From positions 1-11,796 of the forward strand of contig JAZRJT010000052.1 in NCBI GenBank assembly GCA_045645905.1: a stretch of 11,796 nucleotides of DNA, written 5' to 3'. Of the stretch, positions 1 through 5,639 are shown in pieces. Source of the stretch: SIG440 sp045645905. GTDB lineage: Bacteria > Bacillota > Clostridia > Monoglobales > Monoglobaceae. The notes under the pieces were generated by a model. That model was not told the origin of the DNA. It was given only the letters and a program-made list of their open reading frames with translations, and did not search any database. Position 1 is the stretch's first letter, and each line of letters opens with the position of its first letter. The position numbers and the translations under genes were made by a program.

Positions 1-116
1 CAGGCAGACGCGGTGCAGATACAATAGCTAAAGTTTTTGAAACAAAAAATCGTGAGCTTGCAGGTGAAACCCTTCCGGGCAAGGGGCTGACGCTTTTGTC
101 GGTTGAATATGAATAG
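1..116 (+). CDS. truA: C-terminal end of a probable tRNA pseudouridine synthase A
   Basis: Only the last 37 codons are in the window, in the frame ending at the TAG of 114-116. The visible tail has the pattern A-G-x-T-x-P-x-x-G-L-x-L-x-x-V-x-Y that ends TruA proteins (AGETLPGKGLTLLSVEYE here), preceded by a basic helix (KVFETKNRE) like the K/R-D/N-R segment of that family. TruA modifies U38-U40 in the anticodon stem of many tRNAs. The call rests on this short tail alone, so another protein with a similar end cannot be excluded. No clear terminator follows it. The next gene has its own promoter. Confidence 0.55.
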   Translation, partial: GRRGADTIAKVFETKNRELAGETLPGKGLTLLSVEYE

Positions 117-145
117 TTGAAAAACATAAATATTTAATAAAAGTA

Positions 146-174
146 TTGCAAAAAAGCAAAAAATAAGTTAAAAT
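146..174 (+). promoter_or_regulatory. sigma-A promoter for the acetyltransferase gene
   Basis: A -35 box TTGCAA (146-151) and a -10 box TAAAAT (169-174) are separated by exactly 17 bp, in an A-rich stretch. Transcription would start near 181, giving a leader of about 20 nt that holds the purine-rich ribosome binding site (about 185-192). This is the only good promoter seen upstream of the ribozyme-nagB-glmM segment. Confidence 0.6.
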
Positions 175-199
175 ATTCAGGTAAAGGGGGTGAGAAAAT

Positions 200-856
200 A
201 TGAAGACTGCAGAGCTTTTTGACCTGAAATATACAATTGCGTCATCTCTTCTGTCAGAGTGTGAATATCCTTGGCAGGCTTTGGGTAAGATTAAGGATTT
301 TGTGATAGCCTTAGGCGAAACACTTGACAAAGAAATGTTTGACGAGGTTCAGCCGCAGGTGTGGATTGCAAAGTCGGCTAAAGTATACCCTTCAGCATAC
401 ATTGCCGCACCCTGTATAATTGACGAAGATTCTGAAATAAGACACAGTGCCTTTATTCGTGGTGGAGTTATTGTGGGAAAGAATTGTGTGGTAGGAAATT
501 CTACCGAGATGAAAAACTCAATTATTTTTGACAATGTTCAGATTCCGCATTTCAACTATGTGGGCGATTCAATTCTTGGGTTCAAGTCGCATCTTGGGGC
601 AGGGGCTGTCACATCCAATGTTAAAAGTGACAAAACTCTTGTTACTATCAAGAATGGTGATGAAAAAATCGAGACAGGTCTTAAAAAGTTTGGTGCAATG
701 GTAGGTGATTTCACCGAGGTGGGCTGCAACAGCGTACTTTGCCCCGGTACAGTAATCGGTAAAAATTGCACTGTTTATCCGCTTTCAAGGGTAAGAGGAT
801 ATCTGAAAGAGAATTCTATATTTAAAAGTCAGGAGAATATTGTAACTAAAGTTTAG
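200..856 (+). CDS. Stand-alone left-handed beta-helix acetyltransferase, GlmU C-terminal-like
   Basis: A 218-residue protein. Residues about 55-200 are a left-handed beta-helix of hexapeptide repeats (IIDEDSEI, VIVGKNCVVG, TVIGKNCTVY). The segment PHFNYVGDS (116-124) followed by GAGAVTSN (133-140) matches the acetyltransferase active-site region of GlmU and of archaeal sugar-1-phosphate acetyltransferases, where the histidine (H117 here) acts as general base. The expected reaction is acetyl transfer from acetyl-CoA to glucosamine-1-phosphate. No nucleotidyltransferase domain is present; the first 55 residues are a helical segment of unknown role. The ATG at 200 follows a strong GGGGGTGA ribosome binding site. 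It lies directly upstream of the ribozyme, nagB and glmM, which supports a job in UDP-GlcNAc synthesis. The exact acceptor sugar is inferred; another sugar phosphate is possible. Confidence 0.8.
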   Translation: MKTAELFDLKYTIASSLLSECEYPWQALGKIKDFVIALGETLDKEMFDEVQPQVWIAKSAKVYPSAYIAAPCIIDEDSEIRHSAFIRGGVIVGKNCVVGNSTEMKNSIIFDNVQIPHFNYVGDSILGFKSHLGAGAVTSNVKSDKTLVTIKNGDEKIETGLKKFGAMVGDFTEVGCNSVLCPGTVIGKNCTVYPLSRVRGYLKENSIFKSQENIVTKV

Positions 857-916
857 CTGCAATATACAGCAAACCAATATATTCAGGGTCGGGGAAACTG
901 AAAAGCTTGCTGTGTA

Positions 917-950
917 AAACAGTACCGAATCTCTTGCGGTATAACTGTTT
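917..950 (+). other. RNA hairpin abutting the ribozyme cleavage site
   Basis: AAACAGT (917-923) pairs with ACTGTTT (944-950), and the inner ACCG (924-927) pairs with CGGT (937-940), with a 3-nt bulge (941-943) and a 9-nt loop. The stem ends one base before the predicted cleavage position A951/G952. It would therefore lie at the very 3' end of the upstream fragment after cleavage. Pairing is seen; a protective role for the upstream mRNA is inference. A weaker hairpin (851-859 with 867-874) spans the stop codon of the upstream gene and has no T-run. Confidence 0.45.
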
Positions 951-1090
951 AGCGCCAGACCGTGCAAAAACATATGTGCGGTGACGAGGTAAGAAGAAAT
1001 TCGAGGTTTTCGGCGGGTACTTCTTCGGCACTAGCCTATGTCGTAATAATGCATACAAAAAGACAAAAGTGCATTTAAAGGGCGAATCCA
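946..1090 (+). ncRNA. glmS-type self-cleaving ribozyme (glucosamine-6-phosphate responsive)
   Basis: The hallmark core of the glmS ribozyme is present in order: AGCGCC at 951-956 with cleavage expected between A951 and G952; P1 as CCGTGC (960-965) with GTGCGG (976-981), including two wobble pairs; the conserved TGACGAGG (982-989); P3 as AAGAAG (991-996) with CTTCTT (1020-1025), enclosing TTCGA (1000-1004) and TCGGCGGGT (1010-1018); a hairpin CGGCA (1026-1030) with TGTCG (1039-1043) whose loop GCCT (1034-1037) can form the pseudoknot with GGGC (1080-1083); and P4 as AATGCAT (1048-1054) with GTGCATT (1069-1075). The P4 tip is short and unstructured compared with the Thermoanaerobacter form. The family cleaves its own mRNA when glucosamine-6-P is bound, after which the downstream 5'-OH mRNA is degraded. 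It lies 60 nt upstream of nagB, not glmS, which is very unusual. Confidence 0.93.
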
Positions 1091-1128
1091 ATTATTTGGG
1101 TTAATAATTTTAACCTGTCCCCACAGGT
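1090..1128 (+). other. Three overlapping inverted repeats between ribozyme and nagB
   Basis: AATTATT (1090-1096) can pair with AATAATT (1103-1109); GGTTAA (1099-1104) can pair with TTAACC (1110-1115); and ACCTGT (1113-1118) can pair with ACAGGT (1123-1128) around a CCCC loop. The first and second stems exclude each other, as do the second and third. No T-run follows, so this is not a standard terminator. The nagB ribosome binding site AAGGAG (1138-1143) stays outside the stems. Confidence 0.4.
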
Positions 1129-1150
1129 ATTTGGTATAAGGAGAGTATAT

Positions 1151-1861
1151 ATGAATTTTATTAAAGTAAACAATTATGACGAATTAAGCAGAAAGGCGGC
1201 CAATATTATAGCGGCACAGGTTATTTCAAAGCCCAATTGTGTGCTTGGCCTTGCAACAGGCTCAACCCCCCTTGGCACTTATGAAAAGCTTGCGGAGTAT
1301 AATAAGGCAGGCGATGTGGATTTTTCACAGGTTACATCTGTAAACCTTGACGAATATCAGGGCCTTAAGGGTGACAACGACCAAAGCTACAGATATTTTA
1401 TGGATAATAATCTGTTTAATAAAATTAATATTGATAGAACAAAAACTTTTGTTCCTGACGGATGTGCGGCAGACCTTGCAGAAGAAGGCAAGCGTTACGA
1501 CGAGCTTATTAAATCTTTAGGCGGAATTGATTTGCAACTTTTGGGAATAGGTTTAGATGGTCATATCGGCTTTAACGAGCCTGACGAGGTGTTTGTTGGT
1601 GAAACTCACGAGGTTGCCCTTGATGAGTCTACAATTGAGGCAAATGCTCGTTTCTTTGCATCTAAGGACGATGTTCCTAAAAAGGCAATAACTATGGGTA
1701 TGATGTCAATTATGCAGGCAAAAAAGATACTGCTTATCGCAAACGGAAAGAACAAAAAGGATATTGTTGAAAAATCATTTAATGGTCCTATTACTCCCCT
1801 TGTTCCTGCGTCAATTCTCCAGTTGCATCCTGATGTAACAGTTATTTTCAGCGAGAATTAA
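1151..1861 (+). CDS. nagB: Glucosamine-6-phosphate deaminase/isomerase NagB, under a glmS ribozyme
   Basis: A 236-residue protein of the short Gram-positive NagB type. It has the sugar-phosphate loop LGLATGSTPLGTYEKL (32-47), NLDEY (65-69) and GIGLDGHIGFNEP (132-144). The catalytic set of E. coli NagB (D72, D141, H143, E148) corresponds to D67, D136, H138 and E143 with the same spacing. The enzyme interconverts glucosamine-6-P and fructose-6-P plus ammonia and is cytoplasmic. The ATG at 1151 is 7 nt after AAGGAG. glmM follows after 45 nt with no terminator, so the two are probably one transcript. The ribozyme in its leader would lower expression when glucosamine-6-P is high. That makes sense for a synthetic role and not for a catabolic one, so I infer that it works as an ammonia-dependent glucosamine-6-P synthase. 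The family call is firm; the direction is inference. Confidence 0.95.
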   Translation: MNFIKVNNYDELSRKAANIIAAQVISKPNCVLGLATGSTPLGTYEKLAEYNKAGDVDFSQVTSVNLDEYQGLKGDNDQSYRYFMDNNLFNKINIDRTKTFVPDGCAADLAEEGKRYDELIKSLGGIDLQLLGIGLDGHIGFNEPDEVFVGETHEVALDESTIEANARFFASKDDVPKKAITMGMMSIMQAKKILLIANGKNKKDIVEKSFNGPITPLVPASILQLHPDVTVIFSEN

Positions 1862-1906
1862 TGCAAAGGCAGGAATATTAAAAATTAAATCGAGAGGAAA
1901 TTTTTA

Positions 1907-3253
1907 ATGGGAAAATATTTTGGAACAGACGGCTTCAGAGGTGAAGCCAACATTAACTTAACGGTTGAACACGCATTTAAAATCGGCAGATATCTTGGCT
2001 GGCATTACGGCAAGGAACACAAGTGTAATGTGGTTATCGGCAAGGATACAAGACGTTCAAGCTATATGTTTGAATATGCTCTTGCTGCCGGTCTTACAGC
2101 CAGCGGTGCTGATGCTCATCTTTTGCACGTTACTACAACACCTTCTGTTTCATATGTGGTGCGTACCGAGGATTTTGACTGCGGTATAATGATTTCCGCA
2201 AGTCACAACCCCTATTACGACAACGGAATTAAGTTGATAAACAGCAAGGGCGAAAAAATGTCCGAGTCAATTATTGCTGACATTGAGGCATACCTTGACG
2301 GCGTTATAGACGAATTGCCTCTTGCTACCGGCGAGAATATAGGCAGAACAATCGACTATGTGGCAGGCAGAAACCGATATACCGGATATATCATTTCTCT
2401 TGCACGGAATTCCTATAAGGGAATTAAGGTTGGCATTGACTGCTCAAACGGTAGTACCTGGATGCTTGCAAAGAATATATTTGATACCCTTGGTGCTGAG
2501 ACTTATGTTGTAGGAAATCAGCCCAACGGTTTTAATATAAACCAGGAATGTGGCTCCACCCATATGGAAGGCCTTTGCAAACTTGTAAAGGAAAATAACC
2601 TTGATATCGGCTTTGCGTTTGACGGTGATGCTGACCGTTGCCTTGCTGTTGACGAGCGTGGTAATGTGATGACAGGCGACAATATTATGTATTTCTGCGG
2701 CAAATATATGAAGGAAAAAGGTCAGCTTAACAACAACACAGTTGCGACAACAGTGATGTCAAACTTCGGTCTTTATAAGGCGTTTGACGAAATTGGAATT
2801 GATTATGTTAAGACTGATGTTGGTGACAAATATGTTTACGAGGCAATGCAGGCAAACGATTATTGCCTTGGCGGCGAGGAATCGGGACATATTATCTTTT
2901 CTAAATTTGCCTCAACGGGTGACGGACTTATCACGGCAATTAAGATAATGGAGGTTTTGATTGAAAGCAAGCTTCCTGCATCAAAGCTCAGCGACGGTTA
3001 TGAAAGATTTCCGCAGCTGCTTGTCAATGTTCGTGTTACTGACAAAGATGCACCCCTTAATGACCCTGATGTCAAAGCGGCAGTTGCCGAGGTTGAAAAG
3101 GACCTTGGAAATGATGGCAGAATTCTGTTCCGCAAAAGCGGTACAGAGCCTCTTATTCGTGTAATGGTGGAGGCAAAGGGCGAGACAATTTGTGCCACGA
3201 TGGCAAACAGAGTTGTTGATGTGATGAAAGAAAAGGGCTATGCTCTAAATTAA
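1907..3253 (+). CDS. glmM: Phosphoglucosamine mutase GlmM
   Basis: A 448-residue alpha-D-phosphohexomutase that converts glucosamine-6-P to glucosamine-1-P in the cytoplasm. It starts with the GlmM signature MGKYFGTDGFRG. The phosphoserine loop ISASHNP (96-102) has the catalytic S99. The metal loop DGDADR (239-244) holds three aspartates. The sugar-binding loop GGEESGH lies at 322-328 and the phosphate-binding loop RKSGTEP at 409-415. TVMSNFGLYKA and STGDGLITA are also typical of GlmM rather than of phosphomannomutase. Length is normal. The ATG at 1907 follows GAGAGGA (1892-1898). It is the second gene after the ribozyme and ends at a strong terminator. Together with nagB and the upstream acetyltransferase it covers the steps from fructose-6-P to GlcNAc-1-P. 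A broader hexomutase specificity cannot be ruled out. Confidence 0.92.
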   Translation: MGKYFGTDGFRGEANINLTVEHAFKIGRYLGWHYGKEHKCNVVIGKDTRRSSYMFEYALAAGLTASGADAHLLHVTTTPSVSYVVRTEDFDCGIMISASHNPYYDNGIKLINSKGEKMSESIIADIEAYLDGVIDELPLATGENIGRTIDYVAGRNRYTGYIISLARNSYKGIKVGIDCSNGSTWMLAKNIFDTLGAETYVVGNQPNGFNINQECGSTHMEGLCKLVKENNLDIGFAFDGDADRCLAVDERGNVMTGDNIMYFCGKYMKEKGQLNNNTVATTVMSNFGLYKAFDEIGIDYVKTDVGDKYVYEAMQANDYCLGGEESGHIIFSKFASTGDGLITAIKIMEVLIESKLPASKLSDGYERFPQLLVNVRVTDKDAPLNDPDVKAAVAEVEKDLGNDGRILFRKSGTEPLIRVMVEAKGETICATMANRVVDVMKEKGYALN

Positions 3254-3266
3254 AAATAAAAAGCTC

Positions 3267-3299
3267 AGGCGTTTTTGATTGTTGTCAAAAACGCCTTTT
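3267..3299 (+). terminator. Intrinsic terminator after glmM
   Basis: AGGCGTTTTTGA (3267-3278) pairs perfectly with TCAAAAACGCCT (3285-3296) around a 6-nt loop, followed by a T-run to 3299. It closes the amino-sugar transcript and separates it from the dehydrogenase gene. Confidence 0.85.
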
Positions 3300-3329
3300 G
3301 CGATAAATACAGTACGAGGTGATAAAATT

Positions 3330-4499
3330 ATGAAGGATTTTATATACTATGCACCGACAAAGGTGTTTTTTGGAAGAGATAAACATAAGGATATAGGCAA
3401 AATAATTAAAGAGTACGGATACAACAACATAATGCTCCAGTACGGGAAGGGAAGCATAAAAAAATCGGGGCTTTATGATGAGGTTATGGCATCACTTAAA
3501 GAAAACGATATAAATGTCGTTGAAATGGGCGGTGTAGAGCCAAACCCTAAGCTTTCATTTGTTCGCCAAGCTGTGAAGTCAGCAAAAGAAAATAACGTCC
3601 AGATGATTCTTGCGGTGGGCGGCGGAAGCGTGCTTGACTCTTCTAAATTTACTGCCGCAGGGGCTTGTGCGGATTGCGACCCCTGGGACTTCCCCACAGG
3701 AAAGACAAAGGTTGAATGCTCGTTGCCTGTGGGATGTATACTTACCATAGCCGCAGCAGGTAGTGAAATGAGCTCGTCTGCTGTTATTACCAATATGGAG
3801 CTGAATATGAAACGAGGCTTTAACAGCGATTTTAACAGGTGTAAATTTGCCATTATGAACCCTGAGCTCACCTTTTCGGTGTCAAAGTATCAGACCGCCT
3901 GCGGAATGGTTGATATTATGGCTCACACTATGGAACGTTATTTTATGCCCTGCAAACCCACAGACCTTACTGATAGAATTGCCGAAAGTGTTTTAAAGGC
4001 AACAATTAGCGCAGGGGCAACCCTCATGGAAAATCCGCAGGATTATGATGCACGTGCCAATATGATGTGGGCATCAAGTCTTTCGCATAACGACCTTACC
4101 GGTTGCGGACGTGCCAATGCACTTCCTGTGCATCAGTTGGAGCATGCTCTCAGCGGCGAGTATGACAGAATTGCTCACGGAGCGGGTCTTGCAATGCTTT
4201 TCCCTGTCTGGGCAAAGTATATGTACAAGCACAACATTCCTCGGTTTGCTCAGTTTGCACGCAGGGTGTGGGATTGCACCGAAGCTGATGACGAAGCAGC
4301 AGCAAGAATGGGTATCGAAAAAATGGCTGAATTTTTCAAGTCAATGGATATGCCCTCCTGTCTTACTGATTTCGGGCTTGATGAAAGTTGTATAGACAAG
4401 CTTGCAGAACTTTGTACCTTTGGCAGACAGAGAATGGTTAAGAGCTATATAGATATGGATTTTGATGTAATAAAAGAGATATTTGAAATGTGTTTGTAA
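3330..4499 (+). CDS. Iron-containing alcohol dehydrogenase (butanol dehydrogenase type)
   Basis: A 389-residue group III alcohol dehydrogenase that would reduce aldehydes to alcohols with NAD(P)H in the cytoplasm. The N-terminal dinucleotide domain has AVGGGSVLDSSK (95-106). The metal site of the family is visible as D195 and H199 (VDIMAH), H268 (with H272 in HQLEH) and H283 (IAHGAG). The YAPTKVFFG start and the HQLEH motif resemble clostridial NADPH-dependent butanol dehydrogenases and YqhD. I start it at 3330, 8 nt after GAGGTGA; an in-frame ATG at 3276-3281 lies inside the terminator stem and has no ribosome binding site. It is bracketed by two terminators. I found no strong promoter in the 30-nt gap, so it may start from a weak promoter overlapping the terminator (TTGTCA at 3282-3287) or from read-through. 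The substrate is unknown. Confidence 0.9.
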   Translation: MKDFIYYAPTKVFFGRDKHKDIGKIIKEYGYNNIMLQYGKGSIKKSGLYDEVMASLKENDINVVEMGGVEPNPKLSFVRQAVKSAKENNVQMILAVGGGSVLDSSKFTAAGACADCDPWDFPTGKTKVECSLPVGCILTIAAAGSEMSSSAVITNMELNMKRGFNSDFNRCKFAIMNPELTFSVSKYQTACGMVDIMAHTMERYFMPCKPTDLTDRIAESVLKATISAGATLMENPQDYDARANMMWASSLSHNDLTGCGRANALPVHQLEHALSGEYDRIAHGAGLAMLFPVWAKYMYKHNIPRFAQFARRVWDCTEADDEAAARMGIEKMAEFFKSMDMPSCLTDFGLDESCIDKLAELCTFGRQRMVKSYIDMDFDVIKEIFEMCL

Positions 4500-4513
4500 T
4501 AGCATGGAAGAAA

Positions 4514-4539
4514 CGCCCCAAAGCCTTGGCTTTGGGGCG
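4514..4539. terminator. Terminator between the convergent dehydrogenase and LysR genes
   Basis: CGCCCCAAAGCC (4514-4525) pairs perfectly with GGCTTTGGGGCG (4528-4539). On the minus strand the stem is followed at once by TTTCTT, so it is best placed to end the lysR transcript. On the plus strand the T-run is missing directly after the stem, so termination of the dehydrogenase transcript may be weaker. Confidence 0.8.
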
Positions 4540-4546
4540 GATGCAC

Positions 4547-5500
4547 TTATTTCTGATACATTTCCTTTGCAAGTTCTATAAAATCTCTGACGCATTGCGA
4601 ACGAAGCGAATCTTCCTTGTATACAAGCACTATCTCTCTTAAGTTATCCGGCAGACTTACATCAAAATAATATAGATTTTCATTGTCGTCACCCTTAGCG
4701 ATAATTGAACTCTTTGGCATCAGGATGGCACCCATACCTTCCTTCATGAGACTGTATTGCATATCCAGCCTGCGATGATTAATTATACGGCAGGGTTCAT
4801 CTGCAGTTATTTTATAAAATTTTGAAAAGGTCTTCCAGGTTTTTGTATTTGGACCAGGTCTGAACAGTTTTACATTTTCAAACAGACTCCAGTCAGTTAT
4901 TTCCTTTTCGGGAGGATATTCGCCCATTAAAAGTTCATCAAAGGAAAGAGCATATTTTTTTAATTTATCTATCACGGGATAGTTTTTGTGTATAACAATC
5001 ATATATTTTTCCTTTTTGAGCAGCAGAGAACTGTACTCGTTGGGGTCAATATTTGTGCTGATGACAAAATCAAGCACACCTCGGTTGAGTTTGTCAAATA
5101 AATTGCTTTCCACCCCGGTTTCTCCTGCATCAATTTTTATGCTGACATCAGGAAATCGCCGCTTAAATTCACTGCATAGCTTGGGAATAATATTACACGC
5201 CGCAGATTTTGAACCTCCTATTGAGATTTTTTTCTCGTAATCATTGTTAAGTAATTGCAGACGTTCCTTTAATTGCTTTTCAAGATATATACTTTCCTCA
5301 AGATACTCAATATAGAGGCTGCCTTCACGTGTAAGGGTTATTGGCGATGTGCTTCTGTTAAAAATTTTATATCCAAGCTGCTTTTCGTGGTTTTTAATAG
5401 TACTGCTTAATGCAGGCTGTGAAATATACAATTCTTTAGCCGCCTCAGAAAAGCTTTTTTTCTCATATATGGCATATACATATTTTTCTGCATTATTCAT
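4547..5500 (-). CDS. LysR-type transcriptional regulator
   Basis: A 317-residue LysR-family regulator of normal length. The winged helix-turn-helix is residues 1-60, with the LysR signature FSEAAKELYISQPALSSTIKNHEKQLG at 17-43 (shown split: FSEAAKELYIS then QPALSSTIKNHEKQLG) and IFNRS at 46-50. Residues about 90-300 form the periplasmic-binding-protein-like effector domain. I start it at 5500 because GAGGAG lies 8 nt upstream; the ATG at 5515 overlaps that ribosome binding site. It is divergent from a four-gene hydrolase operon across 139 bp that hold paired promoters and a LysR-type palindrome, so it very likely controls that operon and itself. The effector is unknown; a substrate or product of the operon is the natural guess. 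Confidence 0.93.
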   Translation of the reverse strand: MNNAEKYVYAIYEKKSFSEAAKELYISQPALSSTIKNHEKQLGYKIFNRSTSPITLTREGSLYIEYLEESIYLEKQLKERLQLLNNDYEKKISIGGSKSAACNIIPKLCSEFKRRFPDVSIKIDAGETGVESNLFDKLNRGVLDFVISTNIDPNEYSSLLLKKEKYMIVIHKNYPVIDKLKKYALSFDELLMGEYPPEKEITDWSLFENVKLFRPGPNTKTWKTFSKFYKITADEPCRIINHRRLDMQYSLMKEGMGAILMPKSSIIAKGDDNENLYYFDVSLPDNLREIVLVYKEDSLRSQCVRDFIELAKEMYQK

Positions 5501-5525
5501 AACAAGGCTCCTCATAAATTTTTAC

Positions 5526-5540
5526 TTATATCAGATATAA
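5526..5540. promoter_or_regulatory. LysR-type operator (T-N11-A palindrome)
   Basis: TTATATC-A-GATATAA is a perfect 7-bp inverted repeat and contains T-N11-A (5527 to 5539), the classical LysR box. It is centred about 55 bp before the expected start of the operon transcript and lies within the lysR leader, downstream of the lysR start. The half-site GATATAA recurs at 5574-5580, 40 bp further on, over the operon -10 box. Binding by the adjacent regulator is inferred. Confidence 0.55.
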
Positions 5541-5552
5541 TTTTATTTATAA

Positions 5553-5581
5553 TTGATTATAGCATGCTTTTGTGATATAAT
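5553..5581 (+). promoter_or_regulatory. Promoter of the hydrolase operon
   Basis: -35 TTGATT (5553-5558), 17-bp spacer, -10 TATAAT (5576-5581) preceded by the extended -10 element TGA (5573-5575). Transcription would start near 5588 and gives a leader of about 50 nt, with the ribosome binding site AAAGGGG at 5624-5630. Confidence 0.75.
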
Positions 5582-5584
5582 CAA
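5556..5584 (-). promoter_or_regulatory. Promoter of the lysR gene, mirror image of the operon promoter
   Basis: Read on the minus strand: -35 TTGATT (5584-5579), 17-bp spacer, -10 TATAAT (5561-5556), again with an extended -10 TG (TGC, 5564-5562). Transcription would start near 5549, placing the T-N11-A palindrome in the leader. The two promoters share the same DNA, each -35 overlying the other's -10. Confidence 0.65.
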
Positions 5585-5639
5585 CATAAAATTTATACAA
5601 TGAGGCATAATTGCCTTAATCTGAAAGGGGAATACCGAT

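Noticed and set aside
146..156. TTGC-A6-GCAA stem as a terminator for truA
   Set aside because: Only four base pairs and no T-run; the bases are better explained as the -35 region of the next promoter.
28..330. Minus-strand open frame of 100 codons over the truA tail and acetyltransferase start
   Set aside because: It overlaps two better-supported plus-strand genes, has no ribosome binding site and no recognisable family.
940..945. TATAAC as a -10 box for a dedicated ribozyme-nagB promoter
   Set aside because: No -35-like sequence lies 16-18 bp upstream, and the resulting start would fall at the cleavage site itself.
785..1091. Minus-strand open frames across the ribozyme region
   Set aside because: The conservation pattern here is that of a structured RNA on the plus strand; the translated frames look random.
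3279..3329. Upstream ATG for the alcohol dehydrogenase
   Set aside because: It lies in the terminator stem-loop after glmM and lacks a ribosome binding site; the ATG at 3330 has GAGGTGA 8 nt upstream.
3473..3871. Minus-strand open frame of 132 codons inside the alcohol dehydrogenase gene
   Set aside because: It is a shadow of a clearly conserved gene and has no start signals or known motifs.
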